From positions 1 through 22,302 of the forward strand of contig JACGCK010000457.1 of the NCBI GenBank assembly GCA_014925825.1: 22,302 bases of DNA, read 5' to 3'. This document shows, piece after piece, positions 1-11,181 of this stretch. The DNA comes from Pholiota molesta. Lineage: Eukaryota; Basidiomycota; Agaricomycetes; Agaricales; Strophariaceae. The notes below the pieces were generated by a model. It saw only the letters and a program-made list of their open reading frames with translations. It did not search any database and was not told the origin of the DNA. Made by a program: the position numbers and the translations under genes. Position 1 is the stretch's first letter; each line of letters opens with the position of its first letter.

Positions 1-3000
1 ATTCGACAGCATGAAGCGCTCAACATTCCGCCTTTGCTCAGTGAGTGATCGTATACTACATGATCTTGAGCGATTCAATAACCCACCTTGCAGAGAAGCT
101 TCCATACCTCGATGGGAGAAAGAAAATCCCTTGCCGCTCTCATCTCATCATAGTCCCCGGTACTCTGTTATCGCAGTGGTTCGACGAACTGCGTATTTTG
201 TTCACACCCAGTGCCGTTGATATATTTGTATACCCCACTGCCGCGGAAGAACGCGAAATGTTTTGGGCACCTGAAGGACCCTTCAACTCGTCCCATCAAG
301 AACTATCTCGGAGAATTATTCTTGCCCCGCACACGGTAATTATCCCTTCGTCTCTAATGCTAGTGTTACGCTCATATTTCCCCTTGCAGGTGTTACGCAC
401 AGAGTTTATCACCGTTTTCGCTAAGGAGGGCAAATACGGCGAGGCTCCATGGGCTAACGTTGACTACCTTGATTTGGCATTCCGAGCCGACGTCAACAAG
501 ACTTTGTTCGGTCAATCCTTTCTCTCGGTTACACTAGACGAGGCGCATAATTTCCGCAATCATGGCACGAAACACTTGGCTGCTCTTGAGATCTTGGACA
601 ACACCATTATACGTCTCGTTCTTTCTGCGACTCCGCTGCAAACAGCTACGAAGGTTAGTAGACAAACTTTGATTTTGTTCTTTGTGTCTAAATTATCTCT
701 CAGGACCTCGCTGCGATGGGCCGCTTGACCGGTATCCCGCATTTCCTCTCCGACGACGCTTGGGAGGAGGAGAAAGAAGACACGCGGAGTTTACGTCGCG
801 CTCGGGAGGGAAAGGAACCTTCAGCTGACAATGACGAGGAGAATGATCAAGACCAGGTCAAACTCTGCCAAATTGCCATCGCCGAGAGGATGAATCGCCA
901 ATCCAAAGGCCACGTCCTCCGCCGAACTCTCAACAGCCTCAACTGGGAAGGACACCCACTTGTTCCCCTTCCGCCATGCGAGACAATACACGCCTATCTC
1001 GATCTGACGCCACGAGAGCTTAAGATCATAACGGCGAACGGTCAATCTTTGAAGGAGACGTAAGTTGCTGAGCCCAGCTTTTTGTCTATTCGTTTCTAAT
1101 CTTCATTATCATTAGCGTTGGGACCGCCAACATGGCGACGAAGCTCTTCACGAAGGGTTTCTACATGGAATACAGAACTTCCGTGGTATATGCTCGCGAA
1201 CGCCCTAATGCTGATCTTCCTGTCTTTAAATCTCTCGACGAGTGGCTCAAAGTCAAGTCGACGAAAGTCGATACGGCCGCCCGTCTTTGCAACTACTTAT
1301 TAACGCGCGATGGCCTTCCTCCTCCAACATTCAAGGACGGAACTGTCGAATTCCCTGCGATCCCTCCCCTCCGTAAGGGTGAAACTGCGACTCAAGAGTG
1401 CAAGATCGTCGTTTTCGCCGAGTTTCCTTCCATGATCTCTCTCTTCCAAAATGTAAGTCTTATCCTTGTCTGCTGAAGCGAAGCAACACCCTTATGGACT
1501 TCAGGTATTTGAACTGTACGGCATCAAGGTTCTAGCCCTTAACGGGAGTCTATCGTACGAAAAGCGTGCTGGGATCGTCAGGAAATTTCGACGCGATCCC
1601 ACCCTTCGTGTGCTTGCGGTGTCATCTATTGGCACCACCGGTATCAACCTTGCCTTTTGTCGCGCTGTCATATTCTTAGTACGTTGTTTCAATTCATTAC
1701 TATTTCACGCTCTGATTGGACGTTGACAGGATCAACCGTGGAGTGCGCAGGATGTGCGTCAAATGACGGGTCGCGTTCATCGCCAGCCTCAGAAGCACAA
1801 GGTTCACTGCTATCACCTTCTCGCAAACGAAACCGCCGATATCCTCGTCTCCGAAATGGCCCAAGGCAAACGGGGGATGATGGACGCTTATTTGTCGAAA
1901 AAGGAGGGCAAGGGTATGTCTTGATCTGATTTCGCGTGTTGCTTTAGTTCTAAACATCAACTTTAGATATGTTTGACTTGCTCTCTGGCAGGGCCGCGGG
2001 CACTCCTGCTGATTTGGACGAAGAAGACGACGAGAAGCCATTGAAGCAGAAGCCTAAGAAAGCCTCGAAGTCCAAACACGTCCAGGCGAAGACAAAGCCC
2101 ATCGAAAAGGATGACGAAGAAGAAGAAGACGAAGTGGCAGCCTCTATTGCACCCAAGGATTCTCGCAGGAAGTCGAACATCAAGTCTAAGGCATTCATAG
2201 AGGACTCCGATCACGATGGTACGGCGGCACCCAAGGCGAAACCGAAGCCTCTCGTAGAGCCTCCTACCAGCGTCGTTGTGCAGAAACCCAAGGCGAAATC
2301 AAAGTCTGTTCCGCAAACCAGCAACTCCAACACCGTGAACGCCTTACCAAAGGCGAGAGGAGGGCTTGCTGTCGCTGGACCGCCGCTGCAGAAGGGCAAG
2401 CTCAAACCGAGCCCTGTCGCCGAGGACTCTGACGTCGACTATGCGCCTCCACCTCCAAAGAAACCCAAGGCGAAAGGAAAGCCCACCATCGAGGACGAGT
2501 CCGCGCAGCAGCGGAAGAAGGGAAAAGCGAAAGCGGACCCTGTTGTCGACGAGGACTCTGACGCCGATTCCGCACCGCCGTCGCCAAAGAAACCCAAAAC
2601 GAAATCGAAGGCTGTTATCGAGGACGACGCTATGGCGCACCAGAAGAAGAGAAAGCCAACGCATGTCGTTGAAGCGGACTCTGACGTCGATTCCGCGCCG
2701 CCGCCGCCAAAGAAACCCCGGACGAAATCGAAACCCATCATCGAGGACGACTCTGTGCCGCGGAAGCGCAAGGGCAAGGCCAAAGTAACGCCTGTCATTG
2801 AGGACTCTGACGACGACTCCGCACCACCCCCGCCGCCGAAGAAACCCAAATCGAAATCCATCGTCAAGGACCACTCTGTGACGCAGAAGAAGGGACAGCC
2901 AAAGCCAAAGCCTGTTACCGAGGAGTCTGACGCTGACCACGCACCGCCGCCACCACCAAAGAAGCCCAAGGCGAACCCAAAGCGCGTTGTTGAGGAGGAT

Positions 3001-5119
3001 CGTGTCGTCGAGGGTGCATTGTCGAGGAAGGGGAAAAAGCGCCAGCCAGATCCCCCTGCAGAGGCGAACGGGTCGGAGAGTGATCGTGGTACTATACCGC
3101 CGCCACCGAAAGGAAAGTCGAAGGCTAAACCTCAGCCGGACGAGGACGAGGACATGGATGGAAGCGAGGAGGAGGATGAGGAGGACGAGGAGCGAGAAAA
3201 CGACGGAGACGATGACGATGACGAGCAGGATGGGGATGTCGAGCAGGAGGAGGACGACGAACAGGAGGAGCATCATGTGCATAATTCCATGCAGGTCGAT
3301 CCCGACGACAACGACAACGACAACGGCAACTCCCAATACGATGACCAAAATCAAAGTGATGTCGATCTTCCGCCTCAATCCGAATTTTCCTCCAATGTTT
3401 CTCTTCGCACCCGACCAAGCCTCAGTGACGTCTCCATGCATTCTCATAAAAGTGACGTCGATCAAAGTGACGCCTCGATGGGTTCTTTCGCGCCAGGTAT
3501 GTTCCATTATTTTATCTCAGTGTCGCTTGTCTTCATATATATATATATATTTGCAGTGTTTTCAGATCGTCCGTCGACGCCGCTTGATGATATCGAACCA
3601 GAGATCCCAAGTGAGTTTATTCGTCTCTCGTTATCGCGAGCTTGTTGAGAAATCGGCACCGTACTTAGGTCCAGAGGTTTCCAAAACTTACGGTCGCGGA
3701 TCACGATTTTGGGAGCGCAAGACTCCACCTTCGCCAACCGACGAGCACCTTGGACCAAGACGTCGAGAAGCTGGCATGCTTTCGAATGACAATTCCCAAG
3801 AGTCCCACACAGAGAATCGATATGGAAGTGCGTCTTATTATTTCTTTACTTTAGCTCAACGTGCTCAGATGTTACAAAAAAGTGTATTTCTCTCAACCGA
3901 ACCCGCGCAGAATGGATGGGTCTTCTAGTCAGGGTCAGATTGCTCTGATCCTAGGATGTGATCGAATGCTTATCTTATTCTCCTCGCAGGCAAACGCAAC
4001 CCGGTTCCATCGCTTTCGAATACGGCCAACAAAGCTGGGTCACAACCTTCGCGATCAGTTGGTACGTGTTCTAACCCTCTCTCCTTCGCCGGATGAACAT
4101 CAATACTTACCTGCTCTCCGCACCAGCGAATGCGACTGTGGGTACGAGCGGTCGAAAGGAACGAACTGCATTTCTCCTGAAGCCAAGTACGTGTTATGCT
4201 CATGTCTATAAAGTCCTGTATCTTAATCCAATCCTATAGCAATGACCGATCACGCTAAGGATAGCGCAAGCGAAAAAGAGGTTTCAAACCGTCGGAAACG
4301 TGCGCCTTCTCTTTATTCTTTGTGTATATAGCTAACTGTGTGCGTTTAGTACATGCCTCCGGGCAACCGTCCATCAAGCCGGCCGAGAGCGCCCAACATG
4401 ATTTATTCAGTCAGCTTCAAGGTTCTTCGCGACGCGCTCTCAACGCAGTCGCTGGGCCTTCGTTAGCTTCCACCTCGCTTGCGGCTCCTTCAGATCCAAC
4501 GAATTCTTCTGCCGGTCATTCCAGTGAGTATACCCCCCTCGATATCGTTATTGTATGAAGGCTAACTATCTATCCTCAGTACGTGCGACGTCATCATCCA
4601 GTCGCGTTCAAGGGTATTCGGGACGCGCTCCCAATGCAGTCGCCGGGCCTTCTTCTTCCACATCCATTGCGGCCCCTTCAGAGCGAACGCATTTGTCTAC
4701 TGGTCTTTCGAGTAAATATAAACCCTTCTATATCGTCATTGTATGAAGGCTAAATATGCACGTTAGTACGCGCCACTGTGCAACCTTTGGTGCAATGCGA
4801 TCCGAGAGCAACATTCAGCCAGCTTCAAGGGCATACGGGTCGCACGCCCAACGCAGTCGCAGGGCCTTCTTCAGCCTTCGCTTCCTATGCAGCCCCTTTA
4901 GAGGCGACGAATTCTGCTACTGATACAACCAGTAAGTATACTCTCTGCTCAATTGTCGTCATATGATTGCTGATTTATGGGCAAAAAGTTCCTATTCATC
5001 GCCACCCGGCTTTGTTCGAGAGACGCGCGATCAGCCCACCGCGTGCACTTCCTCCGAAGAAGGTCAACCCATTCGCGCCGCATTTCAAAGCAGTAACGAA
5101 AAAAGGGGGGAAGCGTTGA
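1..5119 (+). CDS. SNF2-family DEAH helicase, C-terminal ~1377 residues (5' end cut by window)
   Basis: This gene encodes a DNA-dependent ATPase/translocase of the SNF2 group of superfamily 2, presumably nuclear. My exons are <1-40, 94-335, 390-653, 704-1059, 1116-1452, 1505-1678, 1730-1913, 1967-3496, 3557-3610, 3669-3827, 3990-4061, 4127-4186, 4240-4299, 4350-4523, 4580-4711, 4767-4931 and 4989-5119. They total 4134 nt, a whole number of codons ending in TGA. Counting from the window edge, motif Ia (HLIIVPGT) is at 30-37, the Walker B box LDEAH at 143-147, motif III (SATP) at 173-176 and motif VI (QMTGRVHR) at 482-489. After ~535 the protein is disordered: acidic/proline/lysine repeats, then Ser/Thr/Pro/Ala modules, then a basic end. 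Motif I is missing here, but the gene at the right edge ends just after it in the same phase. Introns are 50-65 nt with good GT-AG sites. The 3828-3989 intron (162 nt) is the weakest call and may hide a small exon. The substrate and role are unknown; chromatin remodelling or recombination are guesses from the family. Confidence 0.88.
2200..3010 (+). repeat. Intragenic 40-43-codon repeats in the helicase tail
   Basis: Within the long exon 1967-3496, five units of 120-129 bp can be aligned on an ACTCTGACG-like core at about 2426, 2555, 2678, 2804 and 2924. A degenerate earlier unit lies near 2200. Each unit encodes an acidic EDSD-type patch, a Pro run followed by KKPK, and a basic stretch. The result is a charge-alternating, low-complexity linker. 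After ~3100 it becomes an almost purely Asp/Glu segment. The long open frame on the opposite strand here is a by-product of this codon bias. Confidence 0.8.
3535..3550. repeat. (AT)8 microsatellite inside an intron
   Basis: A short AT dinucleotide run sits in the pyrimidine-tract region of the 3497-3556 intron of the helicase gene, just before its TTGCAG acceptor. Confidence 0.85.
4350..4988 (+). repeat. Three tandem exon+intron modules at the helicase 3' end
   Basis: Exons 4350-4523, 4580-4711 and 4767-4931 share a core encoding R(A/T)xNAVAGPSS followed by an Ala-Pro/Ser-Thr stretch. All three have phase-1 boundaries of the form A|GT. The introns after them (4524-4579, 4712-4766, 4932-4988) are also alike, with a shared start near GTAAGTATA and a shared ATCGT-ATTGTATGAAGGCTAA-like middle. 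The duplicated unit is therefore exon plus intron, about 165-220 bp. Because both boundaries are in phase 1, each duplication keeps the reading frame. Confidence 0.85.
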
Positions 5120-5279
5120 ATGTTTTACCATAGTTGTTGTTCCGTACTGCCGCCAATACAATTTATTTTCTCTGCCTCACAACGATACTCCTTTGCTTGT
5201 CGACGAACCAGTGACAATGCGACAAGGCCGATGGGTTGAAACATTTCGAGTAGACATCTATTGACCTACTCAGAAGGTT
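5120..5279 (+). other. 3' flank of the helicase gene
   Basis: This AT-richer stretch follows the TGA stop and probably holds the 3' UTR and polyadenylation region. I see an AATACAATTTATTTT stretch around 5153-5167 but no exact AATAAA. GC-box satellite sequence begins at about 5280. Confidence 0.45.
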
Positions 5280-8200
5280 TTCGCGCGCCAGTTTTTGCAC
5301 GTTACTGTTCCGAAACCAACGTGCAAAGTACCCCGCTTTCCTCCAGTTTTGCGACTTGTTTCAATACTGCTGAGAAACCGATGTCCGTCCGTTGACGCGC
5401 AACGCGCCGCACTCGATTGGAATCTGCCACGCTTAGTCGACGATTTTCATTCCGAAACTGACGCGCCGTGCGCGCCAGTCGTGCACTTCATATGGGAGAA
5501 GGTTGGTACTCCCCAGTACCTGACATGCCCCGCGCGTCAGGGATGCAGTGCGAGTCTGCCACATCAACGAATAATTTTCCATTTCTCGAGTGGCTGTTGC
5601 AGCTCCAAAATTGACGCGCCATGCGCCCCACTTTTCCGGGTCGTATTAGAGGAGACAGTCCATGAAACAACTCCGTACCTGACGCGCCATGCGCCCCACT
5701 TTATCACTCTTGCTACTCAACGAGAAGCTTTACAAAATGGATACTTTTCAGAGTCTAACGTGAACTAATGCGCATCCCGCATTAGTTTCTACATTGCGAG
5801 TTCTGAAGTCGAAGTTGCTCCTCTAAAAGTGACGCGCGACGCGCCGCACTTCTCCAGGAAGTGAATGTTTTCGGGACTTGGCTTGTAAGTGTCCGTGCTT
5901 TACATCTGTCTCCCAAGTTGACGCGCCGTGCGCGCCAGTTTTCCACCTCGTACGCGATGAGAAGATTGGCAGTGCACTGAAACTGACTCCCGTTTTCGAA
6001 TCGAAGTTACTTCTCTCTAAAATTGACGCGCCACGCGCCGCACTTGATCAGGACGAGAGTTGACAGAACACTTCTGGTGAGCTTTCCGCGGTTTGAATCT
6101 GCTACAGCCCCAAGCTGACGTGCATGGCGCGCCACTTTCTCAGCATGAGAGCGTCACCCGACCATCACTCGCGAGTTTTCACAATTCCAATCTGGGCCAT
6201 TGCTCCTCCAAACTTGGCGCGCGAGGCGCCGCACTTCTTCAGGCTGAAATGTGTCTGAACTTGTTTGTAAGTGTCCTTGCTCTGAATCTGGCTCCCAAGT
6301 TGATGTGCCGTGCGCGCCAGTTTTCCAGCATGACAGTATATGCCCCAAAACACGTCAGTTTCGGTGCTTTGATTCCACTGCCATGCTCAAACTGACGCGC
6401 GACGCGCCGCACTTTTTCAGGATAGAATGTTACTGGACTTGGCGTTTCGAACCTGCTACGGCGCCCAAGTTGACGCGCCGTGCACGCCACTTTTTCCAGG
6501 AGAAGCATATATGCCCAAAGAACTCGTGAGCCTCCGCCCTTTGAATCCGCTGCCGTGCTAAAACTGACGCGCGACGCGCCGCACTTTTTCAGGATAGAAT
6601 GTTAAGGAACTTGTCATTTCGAACCTGCTACGGGGCCCAAATTGACGCGCCGTTCGCGCCAGTTTTCCAGCATGACAGTATATGCCCCAAAACACGTCAG
6701 TTTCGGGGCTTTGAATCCACTGCCATGCTCAAACTGACGCGCGACGCGCCGCACTTTTTCAGGATAGAATGTTACTGGACTTGGCGTTTCGAACCTGCTA
6801 CGGCGCCCAAGTTGACGCGCCGTGCACGCCACTTTTTCCAGGAGAAGCATATATGCCCAAAGAACTCGTGAGTCTCCGCCCTTTGAATCCGCTGCCGTGC
6901 TAAAACTGACGCGCGACGCGCCGCACTTTTTCAGGATAGAATGTTAAGGAACTTGTCATTTCAAACCTGCTACGGGCCCGAGTTGACGCGCCATGCGCGC
7001 CACTTTTTCGGGACACAAATACCTACCCAAACACTCGTGAGTTTCCGCGCTTTGAATCGCTGCCGTGCTAAAACTGACGCGCGACGCGCCGCACTTTTTC
7101 AGGATAGAATGTTAAGGAACTTGTCATTTCGAACCTGCTACGGGGCCCAAATTGACGCGCCGTTCGCGCCAGTTTTCCAGCATGACAGTATATGCCCCAA
7201 AACACGTCAGTTTCGGGGCTTTGAATCCACTGCCATGCTCAAACTGACGCGCGACGCGCCGCACTTTTTCAGGATAGAATGTTACTGGACTTGGCGTTTC
7301 GAACCTGCTACGGCGCCCAAGTTGACGCGCCGTGCACGCCACTTTTTCCAGGAGAAGCATATATGCCCAAAGAACTCGTGAGTCTCCGCCCTTTGAATCC
7401 GCTGCCGTGCTAAAACTGACGCGCGACGCGCCGCACTTTTTCAGGATAGAATGTTAAGGAACTTGTCATTTCAAACCTGCTACGGGCCCGAGTTGACGCG
7501 CCATGCGCGCCACTTTTTCGGGACACAAATACCTACCCAAAACACTCGTGAGTTTCCGCGCTTTGAATCGCTGCCGTGCTAAAACTGACGCGCGACGCGC
7601 CGCACTTTTTCAGGATAGAATGTTAAGGAACTTGTCATTTCGAACCTGCTACGGGGCCCAAATTGACGCGCCATGCGCGCCACTTTTTCGGGACACAAAT
7701 ACCTACCCAAAACACTCGTGAGTTTCCGCCCTTTGAATCCGCTGCCGTGCTAAAACTGACGCGCGACGCGCCGCACTTTTTCAGGATAGAATGTTAAGGA
7801 ACTTGTCATTTCAAACCTGCTACGGGCCCGAGTTGACGCGCCATGCGCGCCACTTTTTCGGGACACAAATACCTACCCAAAACACTCGTGAGTTTCCGCG
7901 CTTTGAATCGCTGCCGTGCTAAAACTGACGCGCGACGCGCCGCACTTTTTCAGGATAGAATGTTAAGGAACTTGTCATTTCGAACCTGCTACGGGGCCCA
8001 AATTGACGCGCCATGCGCGCCACTTTTTCGGGACACAAATACCTACCCAAAACACTCGTGAGTTTCCGCACTTTGAATCGCTGCCGTGCTAAAACTGACG
8101 CGCGACGCGCCGCACTTTTTCAGGATAGAATGTTACTCAACTTGGCGTTTCGAACCCTGCTATTGTGCCGAAGTTGACGCGCCATGCGCGCCAGTTTTTC

Positions 8201-9610
8201 AGCATGACAGTATATGCCCCAAAACACGTCAGTTTCGGTGCTTTGAATCCGCCGCCATGCTAAAACTGACGCGCGACGCGCCGCACTTTTTCAGGATAGA
8301 ATGTTAAGGAACTCGACATTTCGAACCTGCCACGGGCCCGAGTTGACGCGCCGTGCGCGCCACTTTTCGGGACACAAGTATATGCCCAAAAAACTCCTGA
8401 ATCTCCGCGCTTTGAATCGCTGCCAGCTAAAACTGACGTGCGACGCGCCACACTTTTTTAGGATGTAATGTAACTGAACTTGTGAGTTCTCGTGTTTTGA
8501 ATATGCTACAACATCCAAATTGACGCGCCGCGCGCGCCACTTTTTCAGGAGAAGCATATATGCCCAAAAACTCGTGAGTCTCTGCGCTTTGAATCCAAGG
8601 CTGCTCTCAAACTGACGCGCGACGCGCCGCACTTTTTCAGGATAGAATGTTAAGGAACTTGTCATTTCGAACCTGCTACGGGGCCCGGGTTGACGCGCCG
8701 TGCGCGCCACTTTTTCAGAAGGAGAGCAAACAAACATTCCAGTATCCTAATTAACTTATCATTTTCAATCTTTTATGGCCCACAAGTTGACGCGCCGTGC
8801 ACGCCATTTTTCCAGGAGAAGCATATATGCCCAAAAAACTCGTGAGTCTCTGCGCTTCAAATCCACTGCCCTGCTAAAACTGACGCGCGACGCGCCGCAC
8901 TTTTTCAGGATAGAATGTTACTAAACTTAAACTTGGCGTTTCAAACCTGCTATTGGGCCGAAGTTGACGCGCGGTGTGCGCCACTTTGTCGGGACCCGAG
9001 CATATGCCCAAGAAACTCGTGAGTCTCCGCACTTTGAGTCCGCGGCTGATCTCAAACTGACGCGCGACGCGCCGCACTTGTTCAGGCTGAAATGTGTCTG
9101 AACTGGTTTGTAAGTTTCCGTGCTCTGAATCTGGCTCCCCAAGTTGACGTGCTATGCGCGCCACCTTTCCCGGACGAGAGTCTATGCCCAAAAACTTGTT
9201 GGTTTCAGTGCTTTCAATCCGCTGCCATGCTAAAACTGATGCGCAATGCACCGCACTTCTTCAGGAGAAAATATTACATTCATTGTGAGTTTTGTGTTCT
9301 CAATTTTCTACCGCTTCCAAGTTGACGCGCGATGCGCCGCATTTGTTCGTGATGAAATGTTAGTGACCTTGTGAGTTTTCACATTTTGAATCTGCTACAA
9401 CGTCCAAATTGACATACGGTGCATGCCATTTTTTCAGGAGAGGAGCATATGTCCAAAACAATTGTTGTGCTTTGAATCTGCAGCGGCTCTAATTTCTAAA
9501 ACTGACGCGCGATGCGCCACACTTAATCAGGATGCAATGTTAATGAGCTTGTCAGTTTCCACATTTTGAATCTTCTACGGCTCCTGCATTGACGTGTGGT
9601 GCACGCCACT
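5280..9610. repeat. GC-box satellite array (~85-bp monomer, 170-bp dimer, 340/510-bp higher order)
   Basis: The array holds about 4.3 kb, roughly 50 monomers. Two alternating half-units begin with CTGACGCGCGACGCGCCGCA or TTGACGCGCC(A/G)TGCGCGCCA, each followed by CTTTTTC(A/G)GGA, a variable stretch, a GTGAGTTTC-like core and TTTGAAnC-GCT. Paired boxes recur every ~170 bp. A 510-bp block at 6599-7108 repeats nearly exactly at 7109-7618, and a 340-bp block at 7503-7842 repeats at 7843-8182. Copies are almost identical at ~6390-8100 and increasingly diverged towards both ends, the usual pattern of homogenisation by unequal exchange in the centre. Short open frames in the array repeat with the DNA period and are not genes. 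Confidence 0.9.
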
Positions 9611-9641
9611 TTCTTGGTGTTAAATTCTCTAGCCAACACTA

Positions 9642-10401
9642 CAGTTATCCACCGTCACGTGGGACAGGTTTTCACTCTTTATGATGCTGCGACTCTGTTA
9701 GATAGGCTATCTATGTAAAACAAGCTTTAGTATGTACTGTTATATCTCATCTACATGTCTCTGAAAAAATTAGCTCTATAGAACTGTTTTTGAATGCAGG
9801 ATGAATGTTTTCGTGAAGCCCGTCTACTTTTGGCAAAAACCACGTCGTGGGACAACACCCAAAAACGGCCATAAAATAATGCACAATGGTATTGACAGCA
9901 TTCAAGATTTCGTATATACTTTGGTATATGTTTAATATCTATATTTCTTTTTGTTTGAAAGTAAGCTGAAGCTTAAATGAGCTCCATCGTGAACTTCAAA
10001 GCCAACCCATGAAATGCTGGGATATTTAGGTGAAATATAAGAATATGACCATGTTTCTTCGCATTTCAACCACATACAGTAAAGCTATGAGCTTAAAAAT
10101 TGTTGGAAATACAATTATAAGCTTTATGAATGAGAATAGTTGGTTTCGGGGGCATCTCTTCCCAATTCCTTTGCATGGTGCGCCTTAACCTAAATGAGTG
10201 CCTATTTTGGGATAATTTTGTATATTGTGCGCATGTTTCCTCTACCAATTCAAATCTATTCCCTTCAATATTTTACAATGCTATTACAGGTATATGCATC
10301 TATATTATTGCCAAGTTTCAAAAAGATCGGTTGAGAACTGACGTTGGAAAATGAGATTTATCCCACTTGACGGTGGTGTCCCACGTGACAGTGGATAACT
10401 G
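9642..10401. mobile_element. Non-autonomous TIR element (MITE), TA target duplication
   Basis: The element is 760 bp and AT-rich. Its ends are inverted repeats of about 25 bp beginning CAGTTATCCAC(C/T)GTCACGTG, with one mismatch between them. It is flanked by TA on both sides (9640-9641 and 10402-10403). A TA duplication with CAGT-starting ends fits the Tc1/mariner/pogo superfamily. The only open frame inside (10130-10354, 74 codons) has no recognisable transposase or DDE motif, so the element is probably mobilised in trans. The sharp composition change against the GC-rich satellite supports insertion as a discrete unit. Confidence 0.75.
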
Positions 10402-10424
10402 TACTCATGAGTTTGTACTTAGGG

Positions 10425-10760
10425 TTTTTTGGGTTATGGGTGCTTTTTGCTCAGGTTTTTGCTAGGGTTTGCCCAGGTTTTGCTCAGGGTTATGGGTGCT
10501 TTTTGCTCAGGTTTTTGCTAGGGTTTGCCCAGGTTTTGCTCAGGGTTATGGGTACTTTTTTGTTTCTTTTGCTAGGGTTTTGCTAGGGATTTGCTAGGGA
10601 TGGCCTAGGGACAGCCTAGGGATTGGCTAGGGATGGTGTAGGGATGGTGTGGGGACAGCCTAGGGATGGGCTAGGGATGGGCTAGGGATGGTGTGGGGAC
10701 AGCTCAGAGTTGGCCTAGAGATGGTGTAGGGATGGCTTAGAGGTAGCCTAGGGATAGGCT
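10425..10760 (+). repeat. G/T-rich minisatellites (56-bp x2, then ~10-bp GCTAGGGATG-type units)
   Basis: A 56-bp unit starting GGGTTATGGGTGC begins at 10431 and 10487 and a truncated third begins at 10543. From ~10567 to 10760 a degenerate 10-20-bp unit built on GGCTAGGGATGG recurs, mixed with GGGGACAGCC variants. One strand is strongly G-rich, with GGG runs at regular spacing, superficially like degenerate telomeric DNA. No gene is visible. Confidence 0.8.
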
Positions 10761-10873
10761 ACACATGGTTGTGGATGGATTACAGAGGGCAGACACAGTG
10801 TGAGTGGTAAATGTGGTGCGTCCTACCTCATTTACTCTGTGGTGACCATGTTGCTATTTTTAGAATGTACGGG

Positions 10874-11181
10874 CGCCTACATTGTTGTTGACGTGCATGG
10901 CTGTATAAGCTAATGATATTATGTCCAAGTCAAATTCCCCTACAAATGTGCCTTGAATCACATAAGAGTTTTTAAGAAATAATCATCTTTTTTTATTATA
11001 ACAATGATATGTATATCACAGTACGCGCGTCTGCGCGTACTGTAATAGCCATTTAGCGTGATAATATTACTAAGGTTATTATCTTAGGATACTCTTCTAT
11101 TCTATGTACATTGTTGGGAATTTGACTTAGATATAAGATCATTAGCTTATACAGCCATGCACGTCAACAACAATGCAGGCG
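10874..11181. mobile_element. 308-bp fold-back/MITE-like element
   Basis: The outer 66 bp at each end (10874-10939 and 11116-11181) are inverted copies with only a few mismatches and no gaps. They start CGCCT(A/G)CATTGTTGTTGAC. The ~176-bp middle is AT-rich and contains a second, perfect GC-rich hairpin at 11019-11042. There is no coding capacity and I could not assign a clear target duplication, so its class is open. Confidence 0.7.
11019..11042. other. Perfect GC-rich hairpin near the element's centre
   Basis: CAGTACGCGC and GCGCGTACTG form a perfect 10-bp stem around a 4-nt loop. It lies within 3 bp of the midpoint of the fold-back element and stands out from AT-rich surroundings. Confidence 0.8.

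Noticed and set aside
2344..3507. 387-codon open frame on the minus strand
   Set aside because: It is antisense to the acidic/lysine repeat exon. Its Val/Leu/Arg-rich composition is the expected shadow of GAC/GAG/AAG codons.
3828..3989. A small exon inside the 162-nt helicase intron
   Set aside because: Possible acceptors at 3869 and ~3911 give exons that either stop or leave the wrong phase for the next exon. Skipping the region keeps the frame.
6093..9325. Many 60-148-codon open frames on both strands
   Set aside because: They recur with the satellite period (340 and 510 bp) and simply translate the repeat. No start context or family is visible.
5280..9610. CRISPR array
   Set aside because: Units are contiguous tandem repeats without unique spacers, in a eukaryotic context.
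10130..10354. 74-codon frame inside the MITE as a transposase
   Set aside because: Too short, with no DDE or HTH motif, in AT-rich sequence where chance frames are common.
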